Shown: positions 36,576 to 45,206, counted from the first letter of the stretch. The stretch is DNA of 64,000 nt from an uncultured Flavobacterium sp. (GCF_963422545.1 NZ_OY730245.1:62001-126000); one strand, 5' to 3'. The notes: generated by a model from the letters alone, not told the origin. Numbers and translations: made by a program.

Positions 36576-36666
36576 ATTGTGCAAACTCGCGCAGTACGAA
36601 ATAAATTTGAAAAGTAAATTTATTTCATAGGAATCTAAAATCAACAATCTAAAATCTAAAATTTAA

Positions 36667-37041
36667 ATGGGTGCTTTTGTAATTAGTAAAAGATTTAATG
36701 ATGAATATAAATTCGTGTTTACTTCTAGAAAAGGCAAAGTGATCTTTACAAGTTTAAGTTATGAATTGAAGTTTGAGGGTGAAGAGGATATTGAGAAGTT
36801 TAAAGCGAATGTTGATCAGGCTAAATTTTTAAAATTTAAAGGCTCTGGAGGAAAGTATTTCTTTAAATTAATGTTGGGGGAGGTTCACTTCGCAACAAGT
36901 CGAAAATACACAACAGAATTGCTTTTGCAGAAAGGAATTAAAGAAATAGTGACTTATGCTTCAAAAGCAGAAATTTTGGATTTTTCTTCAAGTGAATCTA
37001 TTTTTGAGGATGAATTGGTTGAGGAAGAGGTTGAGGAATAG
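36667..37041 (+). CDS. DUF1508/YegP-like small protein
   Basis: 124 residues, cytosolic. Two YegP-like modules can be seen: the first around FVISKRFNDEYKFVFTSRKG with KVIFTSLSY, the second around KYFFKLMLGEVHFATSRKYTT. YegP-family proteins are small, of unknown function, made of tandem repeats of this kind. The last 20 residues are mostly Glu (FEDELVEEEVEE). It lies between the tRNA operon and a long inverted repeat. No operon partner. Confidence 0.7.
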   Translation: MGAFVISKRFNDEYKFVFTSRKGKVIFTSLSYELKFEGEEDIEKFKANVDQAKFLKFKGSGGKYFFKLMLGEVHFATSRKYTTELLLQKGIKEIVTYASKAEILDFSSSESIFEDELVEEEVEE

Positions 37042-37048
37042 AAAAAAA

Positions 37049-37168
37049 AACAAAATTCCAATATTTAAAATTCCAAATTCCAACAACTCTTAATGACGTA
37101 AAATTCCAAATCCTAACAACGCACAACGTATTATTGGAATTTGGAATTTTAAATATTGGAATTTTGTT
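37049..37168. repeat. Perfect 34-bp inverted repeat after the YegP-like gene
   Basis: Arms 37049-37082 and 37135-37168 are exact complements, built of AAATTCCAA-type units; the 52-base loop holds a further partial copy (AAATTCCAAATCC, 37101-37113). It starts eight bases after the stop codon. Probably transcribed as a long hairpin that ends or protects the mRNA. Confidence 0.92.
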
Positions 37169-37236
37169 AAAATTTTTTGGCATAAAAAAAACCATCACAA
37201 TGGATGGCTTTAAAATCTTTAGAATTTAAGTTCTAA

Positions 37237-37473
37237 TTATTTTTTTACTTCTTTAGCAGTTTCTTCTACTTTAGTAGCAGCTTTAGTAGCAGCAGAATCA
37301 ACTTTAGTAGCAGCAGAGTCAACAGTTGCAGCAGCAGAATCAACTACAGTAGCAGCAGAATCAACAGCAACAGCAGTAGAATCTACAGCTTCAGTAGCTG
37401 CAGCGTCAGCTTTTTTACAAGATACAACAGTTAAAACAGCAACAACAGCTAAACTTAAAAATACTTTTTTCAT
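37237..37473 (-). CDS. Small lipoprotein with VDSAAT repeats
   Basis: 78 residues. Lipoprotein signal MKKVFLSLAVVAVLTVVSC with lipidated Cys19. The mature part is low complexity: about five copies of a six-to-seven-residue unit like VDSAATK (DSTAVAVDSAATVVDSAA in its middle), ending in KVEETAKEVKK. The Ala/Val spacing suggests one amphipathic helix, recalling Lpp-like or LEA-like proteins. Function unknown. The codons of the repeats are near-identical (GCAGCAGAATCAAC units), so recent expansion is plausible. TATCTTTG (37518-37511) fits a -7 box 38 bases upstream. An imperfect CCATC/GATGG hairpin (37190-37213) follows the gene. Confidence 0.78.
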   Translation of the reverse strand: MKKVFLSLAVVAVLTVVSCKKADAAATEAVDSTAVAVDSAATVVDSAAATVDSAATKVDSAATKAATKVEETAKEVKK

Positions 37474-37822
37474 CTTACTTTATTATAAAAGGTTAATTAT
37501 TAATTCGTGGCAAAGATATAAATTTTTTAATATGTAAAATATTTTTTTATTTTTTTTTTAAAATATTTTCATCGCTCACGATTATCTTATTTATCAAATA
37601 ATATGCCAAAACTACAAAAATGCATGGTATTATCGTATTTTTTGTATAAATTATTTTTCGTTGAATATTCTATAAGAGAATTGGCTTTTTTTATTCTCTT
37701 ACTTGCGGTTTGTTTTGTTTTTGATTGATAATTGTGCAAACTCTAAATGTTAAAATAAAGCGTTTTTAGCGCTTTTTAGTTTGATTGTGATGTAGAAAAC
37801 CGGATTTGAGTTTTTGAATCGG
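37474..37822. other. 349-base AT-rich gap, no gene
   Basis: Besides the -7 box of the small lipoprotein gene near 37511-37518, this stretch has only homopolymer-rich AT sequence and a small AAAGCG...CGCTTT hairpin (37757-37775) followed by T residues. No conserved open frame is visible. Confidence 0.6.
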
Positions 37823-39052
37823 CTACGAAACGATTTTCATAATGCTATTTGTGGCACCCTTATGGTCTTGAATGTACGACTTGCAGATTTGGCTTTTTTC
37901 TCTAAAAAAACTTTCATCAGTCAGTAAACGATCAAGGTTTTGTTTTAATTCGTCTACATTAGATATTACAACACAGCCGCCAAGATTAACTAATTCAACA
38001 GCTTCAGCAAAATTAGAATAATTAGGGCCAATTATAATTGGAATTCCAAACGTTGCAGGTTCCAGAATATTGTGGATTCCCGGGTTGCCAAAACCGCCGC
38101 CAACATAAGCAATAGTTCCGTAACTATAAATCTTTGTTAATAATCCTACAGTGTCAATAATAAAGACTTGGTAATTTGATAAGTCAAGACCTTGTTTTTC
38201 TGAAAATAACACAGTCGATTTAGTGATTTGCGATTTAAGACCTGATATCTGATCAGTTTTGATGTTATGTGGAGCAATAATAAATTTTACATTCTCCGGT
38301 GCGTTATTAATGTATTCGACTAAAAGAGTTTCATCTTTTGGCCATGAGCTTCCTATTATTATAGTAGGTATATTGTTTTTGAAGTTTTCAATAAAATCAA
38401 GCTTGTTATCTCTTTCCAAAATAGCATTGACACGATCAAAACGAGTATCGCCGGAAACCGTAACATTTTGAAATCCGAGAGATTCAATTTTTTCTTTAGA
38501 AGCTTCGTTTTGAACAAAAAAGTAGGTGAATGCGTTTAATGCTTTTCTATAGAAACCACCATACCATTTAAAAAACATCTGATTGTCTCTGAAGATTCCG
38601 GAAATTAAATAAGTGGGAGTTTTGCTGTTTTCTAATTCTTTTAAATAATTGAGCCAGAATTCATATTTAATAAAAAAGGCCAATTCAGGATGTGCAAGTT
38701 TTAGAAACTTTTTTGCGTTGCTTTTTGTGTCTAAAGGTAAATATATAGTAACGTCGGCAACGGTATTGTTTTTGCGGACTTCATAACCTGAAGGCGAGAA
38801 AAAAGTAACAATGATTTTATGGGAAGGATGTTTTTTCTTGATTTCTTCAATTACAGGTAAACCTTGTTCGTATTCGCCAAGTGAAGCGGAATGAAACCAG
38901 ATAGTTTTGTCTGTAGGTTTTATTTTATCTTCTAAAATAGTAAAAACGTTTTTCCGACCTTCTATGAAAAGCTTAATTTTCGGACTAAAAAGAGCTACAA
39001 TTTTCAGAAAAAACCCCGCAATAGAAACAACTAAATTGTATAGAAAAAGCAT
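37823..39052 (-). CDS. waaA: 3-deoxy-D-manno-octulosonic acid transferase (Kdo transferase)
   Basis: 409 residues. Transfers Kdo from CMP-Kdo to lipid IVA, starting the LPS inner core at the cytoplasmic membrane. An N-terminal hydrophobic helix (about 1-24) is followed by the GT-B fold: the GT30 motif TIWFHSASLGEYEQGLPVIE (given in part), LAFFIKYEFWLNYL, SGDTRFDRVN, FIIAPHN, and the nucleotide-binding YVGGGFGNPGIHNILEPATFG in two halves. Length is a little below the E. coli enzyme but complete. Divergent from the sugar aminotransferase gene. Confidence 0.93.
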   Translation of the reverse strand: MLFLYNLVVSIAGFFLKIVALFSPKIKLFIEGRKNVFTILEDKIKPTDKTIWFHSASLGEYEQGLPVIEEIKKKHPSHKIIVTFFSPSGYEVRKNNTVADVTIYLPLDTKSNAKKFLKLAHPELAFFIKYEFWLNYLKELENSKTPTYLISGIFRDNQMFFKWYGGFYRKALNAFTYFFVQNEASKEKIESLGFQNVTVSGDTRFDRVNAILERDNKLDFIENFKNNIPTIIIGSSWPKDETLLVEYINNAPENVKFIIAPHNIKTDQISGLKSQITKSTVLFSEKQGLDLSNYQVFIIDTVGLLTKIYSYGTIAYVGGGFGNPGIHNILEPATFGIPIIIGPNYSNFAEAVELVNLGGCVVISNVDELKQNLDRLLTDESFFREKSQICKSYIQDHKGATNSIMKIVS

Positions 39053-39097
39053 CTGTTTATTTTTGTGGCTAAATTACATTTCTTTCCATTATTTTCA

Positions 39098-39128
39098 TTG
39101 GTTTGAAGGTATTAAATAACTATTTTTG
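39098..39128 (+). promoter_or_regulatory. Promoter of the aminotransferase-galE pair
   Basis: TTG (39098-39100), 20 bases, TATTTTTG (39121-39128), a full -7 match, 61 bases before the start codon. Confidence 0.7.
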
Positions 39129-39188
39129 TTCCTCCTTTTAGAGATTCGGCTTTAAATACAGGTCTTTAATTTTAAAAATATATTGAAA

Positions 39189-40322
39189 ATGAAAAAAATT
39201 CAAATGGTTGACTTAAAGAGTCAATATGAAAAAATAAAAACGACTGTTGATGCATCAATTCAAGAGGTTTTAGATACAAATACTTATATAAACGGGCCTT
39301 TAGTACATCAATTTCAAAAAAATCTTGAAGACTATTTAGGAGCAAAACATGTAATTCCGTGTGCAAATGGTACAGATGCGTTGCAAGTAGCAATGATGGG
39401 ATTAGATTTAAAACCAGGTGATGAGGTAATTACTGCCGATTTTACTTTTGCTGCAACTGTTGAGGTTATTGCTTTATTGCAATTAACGCCAGTTTTAGTT
39501 GATGTTGATATGACAAATATGAACATCGATATTGATGCAATTAAAAAAGCAATTACGCCAAAAACGAAAGCAATTGTTCCTGTGCACTTATTTGGACGCG
39601 CTGCTAATATGGATGCGATTATGGAAATCGCTACCGAGCATAATTTATATGTAATCGAAGATAATGCGCAAGCAATTGGAGCTGATTATATTTCTAAATC
39701 TGGAGTAAAAAGCAAAGTAGGAGTGATTGGTCATGTTGCTGCAACTTCATTTTTCCCGTCTAAAAACTTAGGCTGTTACGGTGATGGAGGAGCAATTTTT
39801 ACAAACGATGATAAATTGGCGCACATTATCCGTGGAATCGTAAATCACGGAATGTATGAGCGTTACCATCACGATGTTGTGGGAGTAAATTCACGTTTAG
39901 ACAGTATTCAGGCAGGAGTTTTGAATGCAAAACTACCTTTGTTAGATGAATACAATAAAGCGCGTCGTTTGGCGGCTTCAAAATACAATGCAGCTTTTGC
40001 AGGAAATGCACATATTATAACACCGGAATTTGATGCAAACGAAAATGATCACGTTTTTCATCAATATGTATTGAGAATTATAGATGCGGATAGAGATGCT
40101 TTGATGCAACATTTGTTGGATAAAGCGATTCCGTGCGCAATTTATTACCCAATTCCGTTACATTCACAAAAAGCTTATATTGATACTCGTTATAAAGAAG
40201 AGCAATTTCCTGTTACCAATCAATTAGTAAAAGAAGTTATTGCTTTGCCAATGCATACAGAACTTGACGATGAGCAAATTAAATTTATTACAGATTCTGT
40301 TTTAGAATTTTTAAATAAATAA
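39189..40322 (+). CDS. DegT/DnrJ/EryC1/StrS sugar aminotransferase
   Basis: 377 residues from ATG 39189. PLP-dependent aminotransferase that puts an amino group on a keto-sugar nucleotide. Landmarks: IQMVDLKSQYEKIK, GAKHVIPCANGTDALQVAM, EVITADFTFAATVEVI, VIEDNAQAIGA (PLP-ring Asp), and FFPSKNLGCYGDGGA with the PLP-binding Lys. The pattern is closest to the WbpE/WlbC group that act on UDP-3-keto sugars, but the substrate cannot be fixed from sequence. It precedes galE by 47 bases, suggesting joint action in surface polysaccharide synthesis. Confidence 0.9.
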   Translation: MKKIQMVDLKSQYEKIKTTVDASIQEVLDTNTYINGPLVHQFQKNLEDYLGAKHVIPCANGTDALQVAMMGLDLKPGDEVITADFTFAATVEVIALLQLTPVLVDVDMTNMNIDIDAIKKAITPKTKAIVPVHLFGRAANMDAIMEIATEHNLYVIEDNAQAIGADYISKSGVKSKVGVIGHVAATSFFPSKNLGCYGDGGAIFTNDDKLAHIIRGIVNHGMYERYHHDVVGVNSRLDSIQAGVLNAKLPLLDEYNKARRLAASKYNAAFAGNAHIITPEFDANENDHVFHQYVLRIIDADRDALMQHLLDKAIPCAIYYPIPLHSQKAYIDTRYKEEQFPVTNQLVKEVIALPMHTELDDEQIKFITDSVLEFLNK

Positions 40323-40369
40323 TTTATAAAAGTTAAACCAAATAACAACAGCACAAAACAACCAAAAAA

Positions 40370-41383
40370 ATGAAAGTATTAGTAACAGGAGGGCTAGGAT
40401 TTATTGGTTCTCACACCGTAGTCGAATTGCAAAATGAAGGCTTTGAAGTTGTGATAATTGATAACCTTTCAAATTCTTCAGAAGATGTCTTAAAAGGGAT
40501 TACAGCCATTACAGGAAAAACGCCTTTATTCGAAAAAATTGATTTAAGAGAAAAAAGTGCCGTTCGGGATTTCTTTAAAAAACATAACGATGTTACTGGA
40601 GTAATTCATTTTGCGGCTTCAAAAGCAGTTGGAGAAAGTGTTGAACAACCTTTGTTGTATTACGAAAACAATATTGCTTCGTTGGTGTATTTGTTACAGG
40701 AATTGCAGCAAAAATCTGAGGCAAGCTTTATTTTTAGCTCGTCTTGCACAGTTTATGGTCAAGCCGAAAAAATGCCAATTACAGAAGATGCTCCGGTTCA
40801 GACAGCGATGTCTCCTTATGGAAATACAAAACAAATAGGAGAAGAAATTATTACAGATACTGCTAAGGTTACTAATATCAGTGCAATTTTATTGCGTTAT
40901 TTTAATCCGGTTGGAGCGCATTCTTCAACAGAAATTGGAGAATTGCCTTTAGGAGTTCCTCAAAACTTAGTTCCGTTTATTACGCAAACCGGAGTAGGAT
41001 TGCGTCAGGAATTATCAGTTTTTGGAGATGATTATCCAACATCAGACGGAACTGCGGTTCGTGATTATATTCACGTTGTAGATTTGGCTAAAGCACACGT
41101 AATTGCATTACAGCGTTTATTGAATAAAAAGAATTTAGCGAAAGTAGAAACCTTTAATTTAGGAACCGGAAAAGGAAGTTCAGTTCTGGAAGTAATTCAT
41201 AGTTTCGAAAAAGTAAGCGATAAAAAATTACCATACGTAATTAAGCCAAGACGCGAAGGTGATATCACCGAAGCTTATGCAAACACAGATAAAGCAAACA
41301 ATGTTTTAGGCTGGAAAGCAGAATTAAGTTTAGACGAAGCAATGGCTAGCGCCTGGAAATGGGAGCAAAAAGTTCGCTCTTAA
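40370..41383 (+). CDS. galE: UDP-glucose 4-epimerase
   Basis: 337 residues, full length. NAD-dependent SDR epimerase that interconverts UDP-glucose and UDP-galactose. N-terminal Rossmann motif VTGGLGFIGSHTVVEL, DLREKSA, VIHFAASKAVGES, the catalytic SSCTVYG and YGNTKQIGE (Tyr-x-x-x-Lys), RYFNPVGAH, and GTAVRDYIHVVDLAKAH. All match GalE closely. It shares the sugar aminotransferase promoter, and a terminator hairpin follows. Confidence 0.95.
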   Translation: MKVLVTGGLGFIGSHTVVELQNEGFEVVIIDNLSNSSEDVLKGITAITGKTPLFEKIDLREKSAVRDFFKKHNDVTGVIHFAASKAVGESVEQPLLYYENNIASLVYLLQELQQKSEASFIFSSSCTVYGQAEKMPITEDAPVQTAMSPYGNTKQIGEEIITDTAKVTNISAILLRYFNPVGAHSSTEIGELPLGVPQNLVPFITQTGVGLRQELSVFGDDYPTSDGTAVRDYIHVVDLAKAHVIALQRLLNKKNLAKVETFNLGTGKGSSVLEVIHSFEKVSDKKLPYVIKPRREGDITEAYANTDKANNVLGWKAELSLDEAMASAWKWEQKVRS

Positions 41384-41387
41384 TTTT

Positions 41388-41550
41388 TAGTATTCAGTTT
41401 TCAGTCGCAGTTTTCGGTAGAGGCGCACAGCAGTGCGTCTAACATCTTGGAATATGAAATAAAAAAATCCCAAATGAGAAATCATTTGGGATTTTTTATT
41501 TATACAGTAAATAACTGAAAACTGTCACTGCGACTGAAAACTGAATACTA
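41388..41550. repeat. Nested inverted repeat with terminator between galE and fabD
   Basis: Outer perfect 23-bp arms at 41388-41410 and 41528-41550 (CAGTTTTCAGTCGCAG type). Inside lies a bidirectional terminator: AAAAAATCCCAAATGA (41461-41476) and its complement (41481-41496). A copy of the GCGCA..GCAGTGCGTCT repeat is at 41417-41440. The right outer arm ends one base before the fabD stop. Confidence 0.92.
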
Positions 41551-41551
41551 A

Positions 41552-42427
41552 TTAAGCATTCGCCGTAACCGCTTCTTTGTCTATTTTATTAATCAAACCA
41601 GCTAACACTTTTCCTGGGCCAACTTCGGTAAATAAAGTAGCGCCGTCAGTGATCATTTGTTGCACAGATTGAGTCCATTTTACAGGAGCAGTCAATTGGA
41701 TGATTAAGTTCTTTTTGATTTCGTTTGCATCAGAAACTGCACTTGCAGTTACGTTTTGGTACACTGGGCAAATAGGAGTAGAGAATGTAGTTGCTTCGAT
41801 TGCTGCAGCTAATTCTTCTCTTGCAGGTTCCATCATAGGTGAGTGAAATGCACCTCCAACAGGTAAAATTAAAGCACGTTTTGCTCCCGCAGCTTTCATT
41901 GCTTCACAAGCTTTTTCAACTGCTGAAGTTTCTCCTGAAATTACCAATTGTCCTGGGCAGTTGTAATTTGCAGCAACCACAATTCCGTCAATAGAAGCGC
42001 AAACTTCTTCTACAATATTATCAGCTAAACCTAAAACGGCAGCCATTGTAGACGGAGTAATTTCACAGGCTTTTTGCATAGCAAGAGCACGTTGAGAAAC
42101 TAATTTCAAACCATCTTCAAAAGATAAAGTTCCGTTGGCAACCAATGCTGAAAATTCCCCTAAAGAATGACCTGCAACCATTTCTGGTTTAAAATCTTCG
42201 CCTAAAGTTTTTGCTAAAATAACTGAGTGTAAAAATACTGCTGGCTGCGTTACTTTAGTTTCTTTTAGTTCTTCGGCAGTACCTTCGAACATAATATCAG
42301 TAATTCTAAAACCTAAAATTTCATTAGCTTTTTCGAATAATTCTTTGGCTAAAGCCGATGATTCATATAAGTCTTTGCCCATTCCTGTAAACTGTGCGCC
42401 CTGACCTGGAAATACGTATGCTTTCAT
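41552..42427 (-). CDS. fabD: Malonyl-CoA:ACP transacylase
   Basis: 291 residues. Loads malonyl groups on acyl carrier protein for fatty acid synthesis. Motifs: FPGQGAQFTGMGKDLY, VTQPAVFLHSV, VAGHSLGEFSAL with the nucleophile Ser, and PVGGAFHSPMMEPA with the catalytic His; the C-terminus FTEVGPGKVLAGLI is complete. Cytosolic. It is monocistronic as far as seen; TATTTTTG (42490-42483) is a candidate -7 box and would lie in the 71-base gap after the DUF983 gene. Confidence 0.96.
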   Translation of the reverse strand: MKAYVFPGQGAQFTGMGKDLYESSALAKELFEKANEILGFRITDIMFEGTAEELKETKVTQPAVFLHSVILAKTLGEDFKPEMVAGHSLGEFSALVANGTLSFEDGLKLVSQRALAMQKACEITPSTMAAVLGLADNIVEEVCASIDGIVVAANYNCPGQLVISGETSAVEKACEAMKAAGAKRALILPVGGAFHSPMMEPAREELAAAIEATTFSTPICPVYQNVTASAVSDANEIKKNLIIQLTAPVKWTQSVQQMITDGATLFTEVGPGKVLAGLINKIDKEAVTANA

Positions 42428-42498
42428 TTGTCTAATTTGATTTTTATTTTTTTGGAATTGAAAATTAGTTTCAATTGAAAGGCAAAAATACTATTTTT

Positions 42499-42861
42499 TT
42501 ATTTCGTATAATCCTTAAACATGTAAATCCATGCTAATCTTGAAAATCGGAGATTGAAAGAAGTAAGTAAAGTAATGACAACAGCGATGATTGGAATAAT
42601 TCTTAAATCGAAATTTTTCTCAAAGAAAAACTGTGCAATACAATACGTGGCAATTCCCTGCGCAACTGTTAATCCGTAGTTTACATACATGGCGCCAAAG
42701 AAATAACCAGGTTCTTTTTGAAATTTATAATTGCAATGACTGCAGTATTCGTTCATTTTTGGAAGACCGAAAGTCAAAAAAATACTTTTGTCTTTAAATA
42801 CTTTTCCTTTATGACAAATAGGACATTCGTTGCTTAAAATATGAGTTAATGCACTTGACAT
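42499..42861 (-). CDS. DUF983 family membrane protein
   Basis: 120 residues. An N-terminal zinc-ribbon-like region with CPICHKGKVF and YCSHCNYKF (two CxxC pairs, about residues 15-46) precedes two transmembrane helices (about 52-75 and 85-108). Family members are small membrane proteins of unknown function, often near cytochrome oxidase genes; none is near here. TACCTTTG (42892-42885) is a full-match -7 box, 24 bases before the start. Confidence 0.85.
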   Translation of the reverse strand: MSSALTHILSNECPICHKGKVFKDKSIFLTFGLPKMNEYCSHCNYKFQKEPGYFFGAMYVNYGLTVAQGIATYCIAQFFFEKNFDLRIIPIIAVVITLLTSFNLRFSRLAWIYMFKDYTK

Positions 42862-43046
42862 GATTTTGTTGTTTTTTATTTATACAAAGGTAATTCAGAG
42901 CAGGATAAAAGTCTTTTTTATATCTTCGCTACTTATAGCACAATAAAGACATTTTTTATGACATCGCCTACCTTGAACGACTTTGTAAACGAAAAACATG
43001 ATTGGGCGATCGCAGATATGACCAATAAAAAATAAATTCTACATAT

Positions 43047-43910
43047 ATGAAAAAGTATCCCGTTTATAGTGTTCAGAATTTTAGCTGCAATGATATTCAT
43101 CGTGATTTTTATATAAATACATTCAAAGAACATTTAAAAAATCACAGTTTTGTCGAAGAACCACATCGTCATGATTCATATTTAATGGTTTTTTTTACGA
43201 ATGGTTCAGGACAGCACGAAGTCGATTTTGATCAATTTGAAATAAAAAGAGGAAGTTTATTTGTACTGCAGCCAGGACAAATGCATCATTGGAATTTGTC
43301 TGAAGATGTCGAAGGTTTTGTAATTATCTTTTCGCAGGAATTGTATAATTTGTATTTCGGACAAAAAAATATCAATGATTACAATTTTTATCATTCGATT
43401 CATAACAGGCCGGAAATGGTTTTTGAAGAAAAAGAAATCCCGAAAATCCAGCTCTATTTTGATTTGTTGATTCAGGAAAACAATCAGGAAAACAAATATC
43501 AACTGGATAAAATGCTGAATTTGTTAGATTGTATTCATATCGAAATTGGTCGTAAATACAACGAAACCTATTCGCATCAAACCCATTCGTACAATATTAA
43601 AATCAACAAGTTTGAATCGCTTTTAGAGGAATATTTCAGAGCAGAAAAATTGCCGTCTTTTTATGCAGAAAAACTAAATATTACGTTGAAACATTTAAAC
43701 AGAATCTGCAATGAAATTCTTCAAAAAACTGCCACAGAAGTTATCACAGATCGTGTAGTTCTTGAAATGAAAAGAATGCTGATCGACAAACAATTAGCGG
43801 TTAATGAAGTAGCATTTAAAGTGGGTTACGAAGATTATTCGTATTTCTCCAGATTCTTCAAAAAACAAACCGGAATGTCACCAACAGAATTTCGAAATAC
43901 TGCACGATGA
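43047..43910 (+). CDS. AraC-family transcriptional regulator
   Basis: 287 residues. N-terminal cupin-like sensor (about 30-140; EEPHRHDSYLMVFFTNGSG, FVLQPGQMHHW) and C-terminal AraC double helix-turn-helix (about 185-285; YAEKLNITLKHLNRICNEI, VTEVITDRVVLEMKRML-like stretch, VNEVAFKVGYEDYSYFSRFF, TGMSPTEFR). Likely a small-molecule-responsive activator. Downstream convergent neighbour is yceI, so regulation of the yceI/pirin promoters (which share a palindrome) is a possibility but not shown. Confidence 0.92.
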   Translation: MKKYPVYSVQNFSCNDIHRDFYINTFKEHLKNHSFVEEPHRHDSYLMVFFTNGSGQHEVDFDQFEIKRGSLFVLQPGQMHHWNLSEDVEGFVIIFSQELYNLYFGQKNINDYNFYHSIHNRPEMVFEEKEIPKIQLYFDLLIQENNQENKYQLDKMLNLLDCIHIEIGRKYNETYSHQTHSYNIKINKFESLLEEYFRAEKLPSFYAEKLNITLKHLNRICNEILQKTATEVITDRVVLEMKRMLIDKQLAVNEVAFKVGYEDYSYFSRFFKKQTGMSPTEFRNTAR

Positions 43911-44082
43911 TTGGTTTGCCACGAATTACGCTAATTTACCCTAATTTTTTTTCTCAAAAGCTGAAATATTTTTAGCCACAGATTAAAAAGATTTTCACAG
44001 ATTTATAATCCTATTAATCTTTTTATTCTGTGGAAAAAAAAATAATTCGTGCAAATTCGTGAAATTCGTGGCAGCATAAAAA

Positions 44083-44111
44083 AAATCCTGCACTTAAAAA
44101 GTGCAGGATTT
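44083..44111. terminator. Bidirectional terminator between araC-type and yceI genes
   Basis: Perfect 13-bp stem AAATCCTGCACTT (44083-44095) and complement (44099-44111), three-base loop. The 43911-44075 stretch before it holds opposed copies of GCCACGAATT/AATTCGTGGC and GCCACAGATTAAAAAG/CTTTTTATTCTGTGG repeats. Confidence 0.88.
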
Positions 44112-44144
44112 CATAACCAACCAATTAAATCTAAAATTACCTGA

Positions 44145-44678
44145 TTAGGCTTGTTTTACAAATTGTAATTCAATATTTAAACGAACCTCTTCTCCAACTA
44201 AAACGCCTCCAGTCTCAAGAGCTGAGTTCCAGTTTAAACCCCAATCTTTACGATTAATTTTTCCTTCTATGCTTAAACCTACCTTTGTATTTCCCCAAGG
44301 ATCAGTCATGGTTCCGCTAAACTCTACAGGAAATTTCACTGATTTTGAAACCCCTTTGATGTTTAAATCACCAGTTAATTCATAATCTCCAGCATCAATT
44401 TTTTTGAAAGATGAAGCTTTGAAAGCTAATTTTGGATGATTCTCAGCATCAAAGAAATCTCCGCTTCTTAAGTGTCCGTCTCTGTCTGCATTTGCAGTGT
44501 CAATAGAAGAGATATCACCAGAAAATTCGATTGCAGCATTTTCGAAGTTGTCTCCGTCTGTAGTAATTGTTGCGTCGTAAGTTCCAAATTTACCTGAAAC
44601 ATTTGTAAACATCATGTGTTTAACTTTAAAACCAATTTCTGAATGTGTTGGGTCAATTGACCATTTTGTAGTTGCCAT
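44145..44678 (-). CDS. YceI family protein
   Basis: 177 residues from ATG 44678 (MATTKWSIDPTHSEIG); a longer frame exists upstream but would include the promoter. YceI proteins are lipocalin-like barrels that bind a polyisoprenoid chain. Landmarks: WSIDPTHSEIGFKVKHMMF, GKFGTYDATIT, SIDTANADRDGHLRS, FFDAENHPKLAFKA, GDLNIKGVSKSV, and the C-terminal RKDWGLNWN. No signal peptide, so a cytosolic location is expected. It shares its promoter design with the pirin gene. Confidence 0.92.
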   Translation of the reverse strand: MATTKWSIDPTHSEIGFKVKHMMFTNVSGKFGTYDATITTDGDNFENAAIEFSGDISSIDTANADRDGHLRSGDFFDAENHPKLAFKASSFKKIDAGDYELTGDLNIKGVSKSVKFPVEFSGTMTDPWGNTKVGLSIEGKINRKDWGLNWNSALETGGVLVGEEVRLNIELQFVKQA

Positions 44679-44717
44679 AATTTTTATTTTTAAAATATTA
44701 ATTTCATTTTGATAGGA

Positions 44718-44766
44718 CAAAGTTACGGTGAGGGTAGTCTTAACGCACTTAACCTAGATTAAGAAA
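44718..44766 (-). promoter_or_regulatory. yceI promoter with palindromic operator-like box
   Basis: On the minus strand the -7 box TAACTTTG lies at 44725-44718. After a 19-base spacer comes GTGC at the -33 place, joined to an imperfect palindrome CTTAACCTAGATTAAG (44748-44763; 14 of 16 positions symmetrical). A 22-base stretch including it (44745-44766) is identical in the pirin promoter with the same 19-base spacing. Confidence 0.8.
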
Positions 44767-44969
44767 TAAAAAATGTGATAACTTTTTGATTATCACATTT
44801 GTGTTGTTGTGTTGATTTTGTCACTCTGAACGAAGTCGAAAGGATATATTTTTTTTGCCACAGATTAAAAAGATTTTCACTGATTATTTATTCTCACAAT
44901 GCAGAAAAAAAATCATTTTAATCATTTTAATCTGTGGCAAATAAACTTGATGAAACAAAAATCTATCGC

Positions 44970-45206
44970 TTAAACTTTGCTTTTATTATTCATATAATAA
45001 GTCAATGCTCCCGAAGGACATTTTTTAACTGTGTCAATGATTTTATCAGAAGTTGAAGCTTCAGGTAAAATCCAGGGTTTTTCTTTTGGATGAAAAACAT
45101 CAGGATTATTTTTTACGCAATTGGTAGAATGTGTGCATTTTCCGGATTGCCATACAATGGTTACTTCACCATTTGTATATTCTTTAGTTAGGTTATTTGG
45201 ATTCAT
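44970..45206 (-). CDS. Small divergent (4Fe-4S) mono-cluster protein
   Basis: 78 residues, single Fer4_19-type domain. Cysteine pattern: SGKCTHSTNCVKNNPDVF gives two Cys (about 24 and 30) and VKKCPSGALTYYM gives one more near 62. KPWI plus the CPSGAL ending are typical of the family annotated (4Fe-4S)-binding protein. Only three conserved cysteines are obvious, so a 3Fe-4S or special 4Fe-4S ligand set is possible. Likely electron transfer; partner unknown. It lies between yceI and pirin on the same strand. Confidence 0.85.
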   Translation of the reverse strand: MNPNNLTKEYTNGEVTIVWQSGKCTHSTNCVKNNPDVFHPKEKPWILPEASTSDKIIDTVKKCPSGALTYYMNNKSKV

